Part shown: positions 44,085 to 55,804 of the stretch, in pieces
Position numbering within the stretch: the stretch's first letter is position 1
How the letters are laid out: the number at the start of each line of letters is the position of its first letter
Assembly: GCF_002127325.2 (NCBI RefSeq)
Contig: NC_035438.2
Location: 90,210,385 to 90,274,384, forward strand
DNA length: 64,000 nucleotides
Source: Helianthus annuus
Lineage: Eukaryota; Streptophyta; Magnoliopsida; Asterales; Asteraceae
Direction of reading: 5' to 3'
Position numbers and translations under genes: made by a program
The notes under the pieces: generated by a model
Databases searched by the model: none
What the model saw: only the letters and a program-made list of their open reading frames with translations
Told to the model about the DNA's origin: nothing

Positions 44085-46660
44085 TGTCACACCCCCAAAA
44101 TCCACACGCGGAGTATCACCGCTTGGGAGCGTGACTGACCAGGATCCAGCCATCAATCATATTGAACATAGCATTTAATAATACTAATAGATAATGTAAT
44201 TCAACAAGACATGATTGATGTTCAAAACCAAACATTTGTTTAAGTAGCGGAAGCATGTAAGTAAACCCAACATAAATAATAATGTAATGTCATAAGTGTT
44301 TAAAGAAACAATCACGATCCAAGCCCACAACGACCAGCTCCTCCCTGTGCAAGCTCCATGTACCTAACGACCTGCAAGGCATGTAACAGAGGATCAACAA
44401 CTAGTTGAGCGAGTTCACAGAAAGTAAATGCGTAGTAGTAAGTTCGTTTGTAACAGGTGGCTCTACTGGGCCGTTAGTACGTTCTATTGGTGGGGGCTTC
44501 CCATGTTGTATAACCACTAGACTATTCGTAACCATATGTGTTCTTCACAATCCGAGAACAGTAGTAAGTATAAGTTCACGTAGGTCTTACGTGAGTATCC
44601 TTCACATCCGAGGATAGTAATTAAGTATAAGTATCCTTCACATCCGAGGATAGTAATTAAGTATAAGTATCCTTCACATCCGAGGATAGTAATTAAGTAT
44701 AAGTATCCTTCACATCCGAGGATAGTAATTAAGTATAAGTATCCTTCACATCCGAGGATAGTAGTTAAGTATAAGTATCCTTCACATCCGAGGATAGTAT
44801 TTAAGTATAAGTATCCTTCACATCCGAGGATAGTAGTAAGTATATGGGTACGTAGATTGCACGTATGTGTCCTGCACAACCGAGGACGATGGTATGGTAG
44901 TCTAGTAATAGTATCAGTACGAATCTATTCAACCTTATTCCTTTAAAACCCATTCCCAAGCCCCGGGAATCCCATGCCTTAGTAAGAGTGTGAACTCACC
45001 TTGGTTTGCTCGGTATGCTATGCCCTAGGGTTTATCAAATGTCTAAGTCCGTTACCCACGACCTAGGATATGTTGCACATGATACGATGTGAGTGTTTGC
45101 ATCAAATTAGGGTTTGTAAGTCATTGATATTCAAGCAACTGTGTTTAGTGTGTTTATTGTGTACAGAATGATATCACATAGAATGTTCACACATGCCGGA
45201 TCATACAGTTGTATTCTGCATCATACAATCATACAGTCTTTTCAAGTTTAAATAGAATTCAGTGCATGTATCATTACAAGCATTCCGGATCATAAAAATC
45301 AACCTAAAACTCAGACAGTTCATCTACAACATCAGATCATTCATTAAGTATAATGTTCAGGCTATGCAACAAACATGAAACTCAGGCTAGGTTATCATAT
45401 AATAGTTCTGACAAGGCACACAACACAGAAATTCGGACATAGGATTGCATTCCTTTCACAAGGTCGGACAAAAGGGGCCTCCCTCATAAGAAACTCGGAC
45501 CACCTTATACATTTATAAAACTCGGATCAAGTGGGCAAGCAAAAACTCGGACTAGGGTTTCAAATGCCCAAAATTCGGACCTTCATCACAAGAAACTCGG
45601 ACCCCCCCCCCCCTTACTAGGGTTAAACCTCGGACCAAGGGGCATCCATTAAAGAAACTCGGATCCCTTGTGGCATTAATAAAAAGTCGGACCCCCTCTT
45701 GTGAATAAAAGTCGGACTAATCCCCACCTTTGAAGAACTCGGACTAGTCATCATTAAGAAACTCGGACATAGAGTTTAGCTCATAAAATTCGGACATGGT
45801 GATCATTAAACTCGGGCTTGATGTTTTCATTATAACTCAGACAGACGTTTAAAACAATCCTCGGACCTTGTGTATCATTCAAAAACTCAGACAAGAGGAT
45901 CCAAAAACTCTGACTTAAAGCAGCATACATACGAATGATCAAGTTTATATCAGTTACGTTCTTATATTGAACCAGTTACGTTTTCTATTGTTCAAGCAAC
46001 CCTAATTTCATTCACAGTAAACCAAATCAGAATCGGTATTCTAACCAAATAGTCACTTAACGATTAGCAAACGATTACGCATCAGAACATTAATCATTTC
46101 ACCAAAATCAAACATCAATCAATCACAGAATATTATAGGATGAACTAGGGTTTTTCATGAACACCAAATCAAGAATTAAGAATTGATAATAATCAAGCAA
46201 TCAATCAACAATTAACATCAAACGATGATTAAACCATTACCTTGATTCGATTCTAGTTGGATTAGCAATCAAACTTGATGCGAAAGACTTGTGAATTCAA
46301 GAATGATAAGAAGGTGGTTGTAGAGAGGATTAGGGAATGTGGGTACGTGTTTTGATTCTTGTGATGATTAGTGAATGATTAGTAAAAGAGATTAGGGTTA
46401 AGTATGGTTTAATTTTCACTAATTACACTATACACCCTGAATTTCTATATTTTACACAAGTACACCATCCCCTAACAATTTCACAATTCCACCATCATGT
46501 TCATATATTTACCAATTTCACAATTAACAAACAATCATGCACAATCACACAATTAAAACATATATAATTCCATGGCAATCAATTGTGCAAGTAAACAACT
46601 AAATAATACAAGAACGTGCAATAAATGCGAAATAGAATCTTGGAAATTCGAGTTGTCACA
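44085..46660 (-). repeat. A2 5' LTR (right)
   Basis: Same length and repeat arrays as the left copy. One of the visible differences is at the ninth to twentieth base of the LTR (AAAATCC here, AAAATGC on the left). Confidence 0.95.
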
Positions 46661-49107
46661 CTAAGGCCTCGTCCATTCCTATGTGAGCGTACACAAGTAT
46701 CATCATCAAACATCATCAACTATGGTACCTGAAACACATGTGATAATACGTCAGCATAAAAATGTCGGCGAGTACATAGGTTTTATGTGAGTGTCAGATT
46801 CATGGCTCGTTTTACATGTTGCAATACTTATTTAAAAACCTTATTTTGAAAAGTATAGTATTGCGACATAATTAACCAACTCAAATCAAGTTGGATATGA
46901 TTTATAAAATCTCGTAGCCATGATTCTTAAATCCAAAACATCTGTTTTATGAAATCAAATTGTAAAATATGTCGTAGAAACTCGTTAACAAAACTCATAT
47001 GGTTTATATTATTGAGAAAACATCATTGTCTGGCATCGTTTCAAAATCGTTTACCCAAGTGATCTAGATAACGCAACGATATATTATGTGTTAAAGGCAC
47101 TTATATATAGGAAGTACCAGCGGTGTATCCACCATGCTTTTAACACATTACACCCGCCCCATTACCTAATCACTTCCCTAACCCAATGGTTCAAATAGTT
47201 ACAAATGGTTCACGTATATCAAATGGTTACAAATGGTTCACATCAATCAAATGGTTATAAATAGTTCACATATATCAAATGATTACCAGTGGTTCACTTA
47301 CATCAAATGGTTACAAATGGTTCGAACAGTTCAAAATGTAAAACAATGGGCTAGCATGTTAAGTGAACATACATAGCAAAACATAATGAAATCATGTACT
47401 AATAGTGTACTAATGAACATAGCAAGTATATGATATGAAAACATGGAAAGCATGAAAGTAGCAAGTAGGCACATGTGTTTCACCCCAAAACGTTTGAAAA
47501 ACAGTAAAAGAGGGGACTATGTACTCATATAACTACTTAAACGAAGTGACCATAAGGTATAACCTCGGAAGGTTATTCCCTATGCAACTATGGTCACATA
47601 ATATGCTTCGTCGGATCCTAATGATCGACCAAACGAGTCGGGTTCGAAAGTCTAAGCGGTTGTTTAGACCGCTTATTCTACGACCCTATATAAGCACTAA
47701 GCCTAAAGTGAGGAGTTAAACATGTTAGAACAAGTGTAACAAAGTTTGAAAACAAGTTTGATATCAAGACAAAGGGTCTTGATACCCAAAAGTAGTTTGG
47801 TTGCAAAATACGCAAGAATACGTATTTTGACCGAAACTACGACTCGTCACTACACCTAATCAACGTGGTAATCAGTAGGTATAATCACAAGGGACTATGA
47901 CCATCGTGATTATGCTCACGTTGCGAAGTTCAACGAACTTCGTGTTGACCAACTCGTGGTCAAAGCAGAAAGTCAAACACTATTTGACTTTCGTGCTAAA
48001 AACGCATAAAAAGCACGAAAGAGACTTACAAAGGGTACAAGCTAGGAAGTTTTGATTCAAACAACTCAGGTATGAAGTAATAACTTCAACTTAGAGCTGA
48101 TTGAACCAAAGTGTGAGTTGAAATGAAGTGAGGGCATGGGTTTATATAGGATTTGGTAAACCGTTAGGATTGTTCCTCGCATTTCGTGCTTTGATCTTGG
48201 CCCTCCACTTGGGCTCATGGTTTTCAAAACCGTGGGAATGTTTAGAACCAACAAATTTGAGCCCATAGCATCCAAAACCAGCCATTAAACCATCAACACT
48301 TTAAAATTGGACTAGGTTCATTGAATCTGGTTAGAAATTTCAAAAATGGTCCCTACACTTGTAAAACTTGATTTTTGGCACTTTTAAGCCCCATTAACCC
48401 CATTTCAAAGCTATAAAATGATGTTAAAGTATAGGTAACTTAAAATATGCTCAAAAACATCTCGGATGTCGGTTCGTTTGGTCGTACGGTTGCGTTGTTC
48501 GGTTAAGTGACGAATGGAATTTTATCATGCCAATCACTAAAATAACATATTTTAATGATTACATAAATTTTTGGATGTCCAGATACATTCAGAACGTAAG
48601 ATATGCGCGAAAATGCAAACTTGTGCACTTTTTGACGCTTTTAGTCCCTGTTGATCAAGAAAGTTTATTTTTGCGCACAAAACATCTCAAAGCCTATTTC
48701 TAAGCTATGTAAAGGATATTTAGGGCATATTTAACTTATGATCAAGTTCAAGAATGTTCGTTAGAGTACAAATCGGCATACTTTCGCAGTTTGTCGAAAT
48801 TAGTCCCTGTAAGCGAATAAACTTGATTTCGCCACACCAAACCCTCCAAAACTTATTTCTAAGTTATGTAAAGGTTATTTAAGGTATGTTAAGCCTATTT
48901 CCCTATTCCGGAGTGTTCGTTGCATTAAATTGGTTATATTTACGCATCAGTGCGCGTCTAACCTTCTAGAAAGCGATTTAAAGCTTGAAATCGAACATGA
49001 ATTGATATGTGCAAACGATACACATATTTTTACAAATCCCAAGTATGAAACACAATATTTCATAAATTTGGTATTTGTTTGATGGTTGCAGAGGCACAGG
49101 TGTCACA
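46661..49107 (-). repeat. C2 3' LTR, second piece
   Basis: Begins with the second CTAAG copy and ends CACAGGTGTCACA at 49107. It is about 0.7 kb shorter in total than the C3 LTR. One loss is at 47525, where ATGTACTCA is joined almost directly to the ACGAAGTGACCATAAGG region. It also lacks the U3 hairpin cassette. The minus-strand TATA-like motif TATATAAA is at 48141-48148. Confidence 0.85.
47186..47340. repeat. Degenerate (ATGGTTACAAATGGTTCACAT) repeats in C2 left LTR
   Basis: About seven units of 20-26 bp. Homologous tracts with ACGGTT cores are at 53131-53395 and 59135-59399 (C3) and 62800-62955 (C2 right). Confidence 0.8.
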
Positions 49108-51054
49108 ATCTCCCCTACTTTAGGAAATTTCGTCCCGAAATTTATTCGTAGGAGTCTGTCTGTAACGCTGTGTTAAATAATTGTCTTGCATGGAATCTAG
49201 GGTTTTTATCTATTTGCGTAGAATAACCCGTCAAAGATATGCAAGGCATAATCCTGTTATTTCTCTCAACGGACATTCTTCAGAAAACGAAAATGAACGG
49301 AATGAGTCATTTTCCTCAATGGGTATTCTTCAAAATGGAAATGAAGGAAAAGTCAAGGATATTCATTTCCGTCGATGGGTGTTCTTCAGAAACGAAAATG
49401 AACGGAATGAATCATTTTCCTCAATGGGTATTCTCCTGAAATGGAAATGAAGGAAGAATCAAGGATATTCATTTCCCTCGATGGATGTTCTTCAGAAACG
49501 AAAATGAACGGAATGAGTCATTTTCCTCAATGGGTATTCTTCAGAAATGGAAATGAAGGAAAAATCAAGGATATTCATTTCCCTCGATGGATATTCTTCA
49601 GAAACGAAAATGAACGGAATGAGTCATTTTCCTCAATGGGTATTCTTCAGAAATGGAGATGAAGGAAGAATCAAGGATATTCATTTCCCTCGATGCATGT
49701 TCTTCAGAAACAAAAATGAACGGAATGAGTCATTTTCCTCAATGGGTATTCTTCATAAATGGAAATGAAGGAAGAATCAAGGATATTCATTTCCTTCGAT
49801 GGATATTCTTCAGAAACGAAAATGAACGGAATGAGTCATTTTCCTCAATGGGTATTCTTCAGAAATGGAAATGAAGGAAGAATCAAGGATATTCATTTCC
49901 CTCGATAGATATTTTTCACAAACGAAAATGAACAGAATGAGTCATTTTCCTCAATGGGTATTCTTCAGAAATGGAAATGAATTGGGTCAACTCTAGACAC
50001 ATGACAAAACTTGCTGTGGTTTCTGTGCACTGAATTCCATAATTATGCATGCATCCATAATTACGTAATTCCTTGCACAGTCCGCATAGTTCGTTTTCTA
50101 ATGTGAAGGGGAAGAAAATCAAACATGTGATGAGTGTGACTAGACTACCGTAGGGTCCTTTTTAATTAGATCGACAAATGATCTCTTTAATTAGACCGCC
50201 AAGGAGTCTTTTCAGCTATATCATCACATGATATTCCTAACCGGATTTTTTGATCAATCTGTTTAACTAGACCACTCAAGGGGTCTAATTATGGAATAGT
50301 ACTTTATAATCCAAGGGTCTTAACTATTACGTAGAAGCCCATTAAGGATTTAAGGTAGTACCTTTGGATATCCTACTATGAATCCCTTAGACAAAAATAT
50401 GGAAGATTCTACGAGGATTTGGATAACAAAATTTTGGATCACATAAAAACATAAAAGGGAACACATAATCACATAATTGTTTAACTTGATTATTGATTTG
50501 TTATTAACTTGTTGTCGATTGAACATGGATATTCAAGGTACACCAAGAAACCACCCGATGGACTTCAATGTCCTCAAGAATCTATCTGAAAAGATAGGAT
50601 GATCTTCCAAAAATTCGATTTTATTTTCAAAGAAATATAATATTCGAATTCAAGGAACACAACAATTTTAGGATTTACGGAAATACCCTTTGGTACCCTA
50701 TTAAGGATTTATAGTGGTACTTTGGGTATTCGTCCAGAGTTGTAACTTGCGCCTTGTACTTCGTTTTCTTGGAAGAAACGGGTACTTAGGATTTTCGTGG
50801 AAAACGCAAGAGATCATAAAATGGAAGAATTTTGGGGGTAGTCTGCTCTTCAAGTAATACAATTCATTGATTGTCGGTATTGTAGGGGAAATGTTGTTTA
50901 TACATGCAACCACATAATATATTGCAATGTAAATAAAAGATTTATTTATAAACAACAATAACAACTGTTTCATGGACCTTGACAACAACAAAAGAAAATA
51001 ATACATAAGACGTGATTATTTCTAAACGGTGTTGTCTTCTAGTCGGTCAGATGC
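49108..51054 (-). other. C2 internal region between 3' LTR and gag
   Basis: PPT (49108-49122) and stem AAATTTCG-TCC-CGAAATTT (49125-49143), then the 106-bp tandem array, the shared GCACTGAATTCCATAATTA region (49990-50110), and about 0.9 kb of AT-rich sequence with GATC-containing repeats (TTTTAATTAGATCGACAAATG type). No protein is recognisable. Confidence 0.75.
49262..49985. repeat. 106-bp tandem array, about seven copies, beside C2 3' LTR
   Basis: Each unit carries GAAAATGAACGGAATGAGTC, TCCTCAATGGGTATTCTTC and a GATATTCATTTCC box. GAAAATGAA and TTCATTTCC are partly self-complementary. Overlapping frames of 73 codons every 106 bp (49441, 49547, 49653) are repeat artefacts. Confidence 0.92.
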
Positions 51055-52113
51055 TCATCCCTGTGCTGGATTTGCATTAGCAAGCTTTGGGCAATTTCTT
51101 CGGAAATGAACCATCTCGCCACAGTTGTAGCAAGAACCTGGTGGAAAACGAGCTTGAGCAGGATTGTTGTCAGCTTGATTTGGTGCAACTGCAGCTCGGC
51201 AAACTCTTGTTGTATGACCTATAAGTCCACAAATTTGGCATCTGCGGCACTTCACACTAGCATGATGATGAAGGTTACATTGGTTGCACAAGGGTGCAGT
51301 TCCGTTGTATGGCTTCCTAGCAGGGGATTGAGCTGGTTGGTCAGGGGCAGCTTGATAATTGTGAGCAACCACGGCGAAGTTCTGGGAAGCTTTTCGCTTC
51401 TTTGACTTCTTGGAGGATCCAGTCTGTGCATCTTTAGGTTTCGATTCCTCCATTGGTTTCTTATCACCTTTTCGGAAAAGTTTACCTTTCCTGATTTGAG
51501 ATTCAGTCAAGGTAGCAGATAGCTCAATTGCCTGCCTAATTGTAGTGGGGTTACTACCAGTCACAATGTCTTGTACTGGGTCAGGGAGGCCATCAATGTA
51601 CTTTTCGATTGCCTTATCAATGTACTCCTCATAACGATCCGTGTAGGCTCGATGCTCACCGCTATCTTGCTTAAGATCGTTGAATTCCCTTTCCAAGGCC
51701 TTGATCTCGTGATGAGGACATAATTCCTTCATCATCAGAGCTCGAAGCTCTTCCCACGTTTGAGCCAGTGCCACATCGGCACCCCTATCTCTCATCACAC
51801 CATTCCACCATGTCAAAGCTCGTTTCTCAAAGACACTAGATGCAAATTCTACCTTTCGCTCATTTGGGCATTGAACATGCCTGAAGGTGCTCTCTAGACT
51901 CTCGAACCATTACAGAAGTGTAGTAGCTCCTTGAGACCCAGAAAACTTTGATGGCTTAGCCGAATTGAACGTCTTGAAGTTGCAGGGGGCATTATTGTTG
52001 TTGAGAGACTAGTTACATTGAGCAACGATGTTCGGGATTGCAACAGTCATTTGCTGCGTAATGACAGCTGCCAGCTCTTCAATAGGTACATGATTTTTGC
52101 GTCGTGGAGGCAT
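51055..52113 (-). pseudogene. gag: C2 gag, with in-frame stops and no pol
   Basis: One frame from ATG 52113 (MPPRRKNHVPIEELAAV) to a stop at 51055, about 350 codons. It is interrupted by TAG at 52009-52011 and TAA at 51910-51912, where C1 has CAG in the Asn-Gln-Ala and LLQWFE contexts. It keeps the capsid-like domain (FRHVQCPNERKVEF, KRALTWWNG), but the LCPTMV segment is replaced by a short internal deletion after DRYEE. A Lys/Ser linker and CX2CX4HX4C knuckle CYNCGEMVHFRRNC follow near the end. Reading ends NPAQG with no protease. It is better preserved at the 32-nt site lost in C1. Confidence 0.86.
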
Positions 52114-52418
52114 TCTAAAAAGGGGAAACAAGAGAGAAAACAAATGAAATGGCATTGGGTAAAAATAGGATGTTAGAATTACCGACCAAAAATCATGGGT
52201 GATGGTCATTTGTTTGAACCACGAAGCAAACAAACGACACACAAAGGCTGAATGAAAGTAAATAGGTCCTCATAATGTATCGCGAAGCCATGCTTGCCTA
52301 TAAGTGGACACTCACCCCAAGAGTTCCCAGGTAAGAGTGACTTGTCCGATATTGCAGATTTGTACGAACACTCTAGCCTTAGACAGAAAGCTCAGGGTAC
52401 AGGCACCCACCCTTTCAG
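52114..52418 (-). other. C2 leader, first part
   Basis: Contains the conserved leader block (52283-52418), cut at TTCAG by C3 and continuing at 61814. Confidence 0.75.
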
Positions 52419-55400
52419 TGTCACACCCCGACCACGTAAAACAACAAAACGTGGCGGAAACGTCGGGGAGTGTTGTAACAGAATCATTGTTTCACAACCA
52501 TGGAATAAATAGTTTCGTTTTATTGAATTATTGAACTAAATGTTTTGATACAAATTAGATAAATACAACTATTATCCTCCAAGTTTTAAAGTCGCTAAGG
52601 CCTTGTCCATTCCTATGTGAGAATACACCAATATCATCAATCAAATGCCATCAACTAATGTACCTGAAACACATGTGAAAATAGGTACGTCAGCATAAAA
52701 ATGCCGGCGAGTACATAGGTTTTGTATGAGTTTCAGATTCATGGCTCGTTTTACATATTGCAATACTTATTTAAAAACCTTGTTTTGAAAAGTATAGTAT
52801 TGCGACACAAATAACCAACTCAAATCAAATTGGTTATATTTTATAAAAAAAAAAAAATCTCGTAGCCATGATTCTTAACCCCAAAACATTTGTTTAATTA
52901 AATCCATATTTGTAAATCGTTTATGGAATAAAACTCGAATAGTATAATATATTGTCGGAAAACCTTGTATTACAACTTTGTTTTGTTTACCATTGCCCAA
53001 GTGATCTAGATAACGCAACGATATATAATGTATTAAAAGCACTTATATATAGGAAGTACCAGCGGCGTATCCACCATGCTTTTAACACATTATACCCGCC
53101 CCGTTACCTAATCACTTCCCTAACCCAACGGTTCAAACAGATTCAAACAGTTCGTGTCAATCAACGGTTACAAACGGTTCACATAGTCAAATAGTCACAT
53201 ACGGTTCATATAGTCAAATGGTTACAAACGGTTCACATAATCCAACGGATCATCTAGTCAACGGTTACAAACGGTTCACATAATCAACGGTTACTAACGG
53301 TTCACATAGTCAAATGGTTACCAACGGTTCATATGATCAAATGGTTACAACGGTTCAAATGATCATATGGTTACAACGGTTCAAAATGTAAAACAATGTG
53401 TACATATGCTGGATGAGCATATGCGACAAAATGTAGTATATGGAAATCAATGTGCTAGCATGTTAAGTGAACATACATAGCAAAACATAATGAAATCGTG
53501 TACTAATAATGTACTATTGAACATAGTAAGTATATGATATAAAAACATGGGAAACATGAAAGTATCAAGTAGGCACATGTGTTCCACCCCAAAACAGTTT
53601 GAAAACAGTAAAAGAGGGGACTATGTACTCACCTGAGGGTGCTTAGAAGTCTTGAACAACAACCAAGCAAAGCTAGAGTGATCAGGGAATCAAACGGCAC
53701 CCTATATAGGTAACTATGTAAATAACCGGACCTAAATCGGGAGATAGGATAGAATGAGGTTCTATAAATCAAATGAGTAATTGAACTCATATGGTATGAT
53801 TTAATAGACCCTACATTCTGATTGAAAGGCCTACCTAAGTGCTTTTGACCTGTTTCGACACGTTATGGTAACATAAGCTACTATAAGGCGTCGTTAGCGT
53901 AAAACTATGTTCGGATGGTTAACTATGTGCTATGCCAAGTCTTACATGCCCAATTATCCCTAAACATGTTACTAAATTAGATTACTTGTCAAAAATATGT
54001 TCACATAGGCAAAATACGGATTTTAGCTTCAAAAGGGCATTTTGGTCATTTCCTATGGGCATACAAGCTAACAAGCAAATGACTAACCAATCCTATGTGA
54101 TCATAAGGTATAACCTCAGTGGTTATTCCCTATGCAACTATGATCACTAACTAAGCTTGGTCGGATCCTAAAGATCGACCAAATGGGTCGGGTTCGAAAG
54201 GCTAAGCGGTGGTTTAGACCGCTTACCTCACGACCCTAAACAAGCACAAACTAGTAGTGTCGTGTTAGACATGTCAAAACATGTCTAACCTACTGATTTG
54301 GTATCAAAACAAAGTGTTTTGATACCCTAAAGTAGTTCCGAGGCAAAATGCGTGCTAAAACGCATTTTGACCGAAACTTTGACTCGACACTACAACTAGC
54401 TAACGTGGTAATCAGCAGCTATAACCGCGAAGGATTATAACTATCGTGATTACAATCACGTTTCAAAGTTCAATTGAACTTTGACTTGACCAATTGATGG
54501 TCAAAACCGAAAGTCAAACTGTTGGCCAAACTGTTTGACTTTCTGCACTACATAAGGAAAAAGCAAGAAAAAGAATGAAAGAAGCTCACTTAAGGTCCTT
54601 GCTATCTTTTCTACAAGAAGACAAAGTCCCAAATGCTTGAGAGAGAGCTCCAAAGCATATGTGAAGAGAAGAATGAGAAGAATGAGCAAGGAATGAATGA
54701 AATGGATGGGCTATTTATACTTGTGGTGATGCTCTAGGATCATCACAAGTGGTTTGTTTAGCCATTAAGGAATAAATCTCATCCATACAAGTGTTAGGAG
54801 CAGGTGCAAAGCCTTGGAGAACACTTAAACTTGCTCAACACACCAAGAATTTACCAAAACAGCCCCTGAATTTGCAAACAGATGCTGAAAACACCCTTTC
54901 TGCCCAGATGAGGCGCTCGCGTAGCGCTACTGCATAGGCAATAGGGCTCGCGCTACGCTACGGCGTGTCTGATTCAGCAATGTTTCAAAAATGGCAGAAA
55001 TGGTCCCTGCACGTGTTTAAAGCCTTTTTCGATGCGTTTAAACCCCGTTAACCTCATTTCAAGGCTCTAAAATGAAGTTAAAGTATAGGGGACTCAAAAC
55101 ATGCTCAAAAACATCTCGGATGTCGGTTCGTTTGGTCGTACGGTCACGTTGTTCGGTTATTTACGACGAAACTCGAACGGACGCGAAAACGATCCAAATT
55201 AAGCGACGAATGGAATTTTTGCATGGCGATCACTAAAACAAAAATATTTTAGTGTGTACAAAAATTTTGGATGTCCAGATGTGTCCAGAACGTAAGATAT
55301 GCGCGAAAATGCAAACTTACGCCGTTTATGACACTTTTAGTCCCTGTAAGATCATATAAGCATGTTTTCACACACCGAACCTATCAAAGCTTATTTCTAA

Positions 55401-55804
55401 GCCATATTTAGGTTATATATGGTATGTTTAACTTATGATCAAGTTCCGGACTGTTCGACACCATACGAATCGGTATAGTTTCGTAGTTTGACACAAATAG
55501 TCCCTGCGATCGAATAAACTTGATTTCGGCATACCAAACCATCCAAAACTTATTTCTAAGTTATGTAAAGGTTATTTAAGGTATGTTAAGCCTATGTCAC
55601 TATTCCGGAGTGTTTGTTGCATTAAACTGGTTATATTTACGCATCAGATCGTGTATAACCTTCCAGAAAGCGACTTAAAACCCGAAATCGAACAAGAATT
55701 GATATGTGCAAATGATACACATATTTTCACAATTCCCAAGTATGAAATACAAAATTTCATTGGTTTGGCATTTGTTTGACGGTCACAGTGACACAGGTGT
55801 CACA
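52419..55804 (-). repeat. C3 3' LTR (left)
   Basis: TGTCACACCCCGACCACG to GACACAGGTGTCACA. It includes an A12 run at 52846-52857, the ACGGTTACAAACGGTTC tract, TATAAATAG (minus, 54711-54719) and a U3 hairpin at 54919-54958. Small frames 52952-53194, 53932-54150, 54501-54689 and 55594-55779 recur in the other LTR and have no domain. Confidence 0.95.
54919..54958. repeat. U3 hairpin of C3 (also 60923-60962)
   Basis: GCGTAGCGC (54919-54927) and GCGCTACGC (54950-54958) are perfect 9-bp arms around 22 nt, in a GC-rich patch starting GAGGCGCTCGCG. It sits 200 bp upstream of the TATA box, the same place as the C1 hairpin, but the sequence is unrelated. Confidence 0.85.

Larger units (their letters stand above)
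36972..46660 (-). mobile_element. Complete but defective family-A retrotransposon 'A2' (9689 bp)
   Basis: Equal LTRs of 2576 bp (36972-39547 and 44085-46660) flanked by perfect CTAAG (36967-36971, 46661-46665). By eye the LTRs differ at about six positions (0.2%). The internal region (4537 bp) is shorter than that of A1 because of a deletion of roughly 0.5 kb spanning protease and several smaller ones. The reading frames are badly broken despite the young LTRs. Confidence 0.94.

Noticed and set aside
49441..49874. Series of overlapping 73-codon frames
   Set aside because: They recur every 106 bp with the tandem array and shift frame between units.
49262..49985. CRISPR-like regular repeat spacing
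   Set aside because: Units are contiguous 106-bp tandem copies without unique spacers, in a plant retrotransposon.
54501..54689. Leu-rich minus-strand frame that could be a membrane peptide (also 60505-60693)
   Set aside because: Derived from the CT-rich LTR leader just downstream of the TATA box; no conservation as protein in C1 or C2 LTRs.
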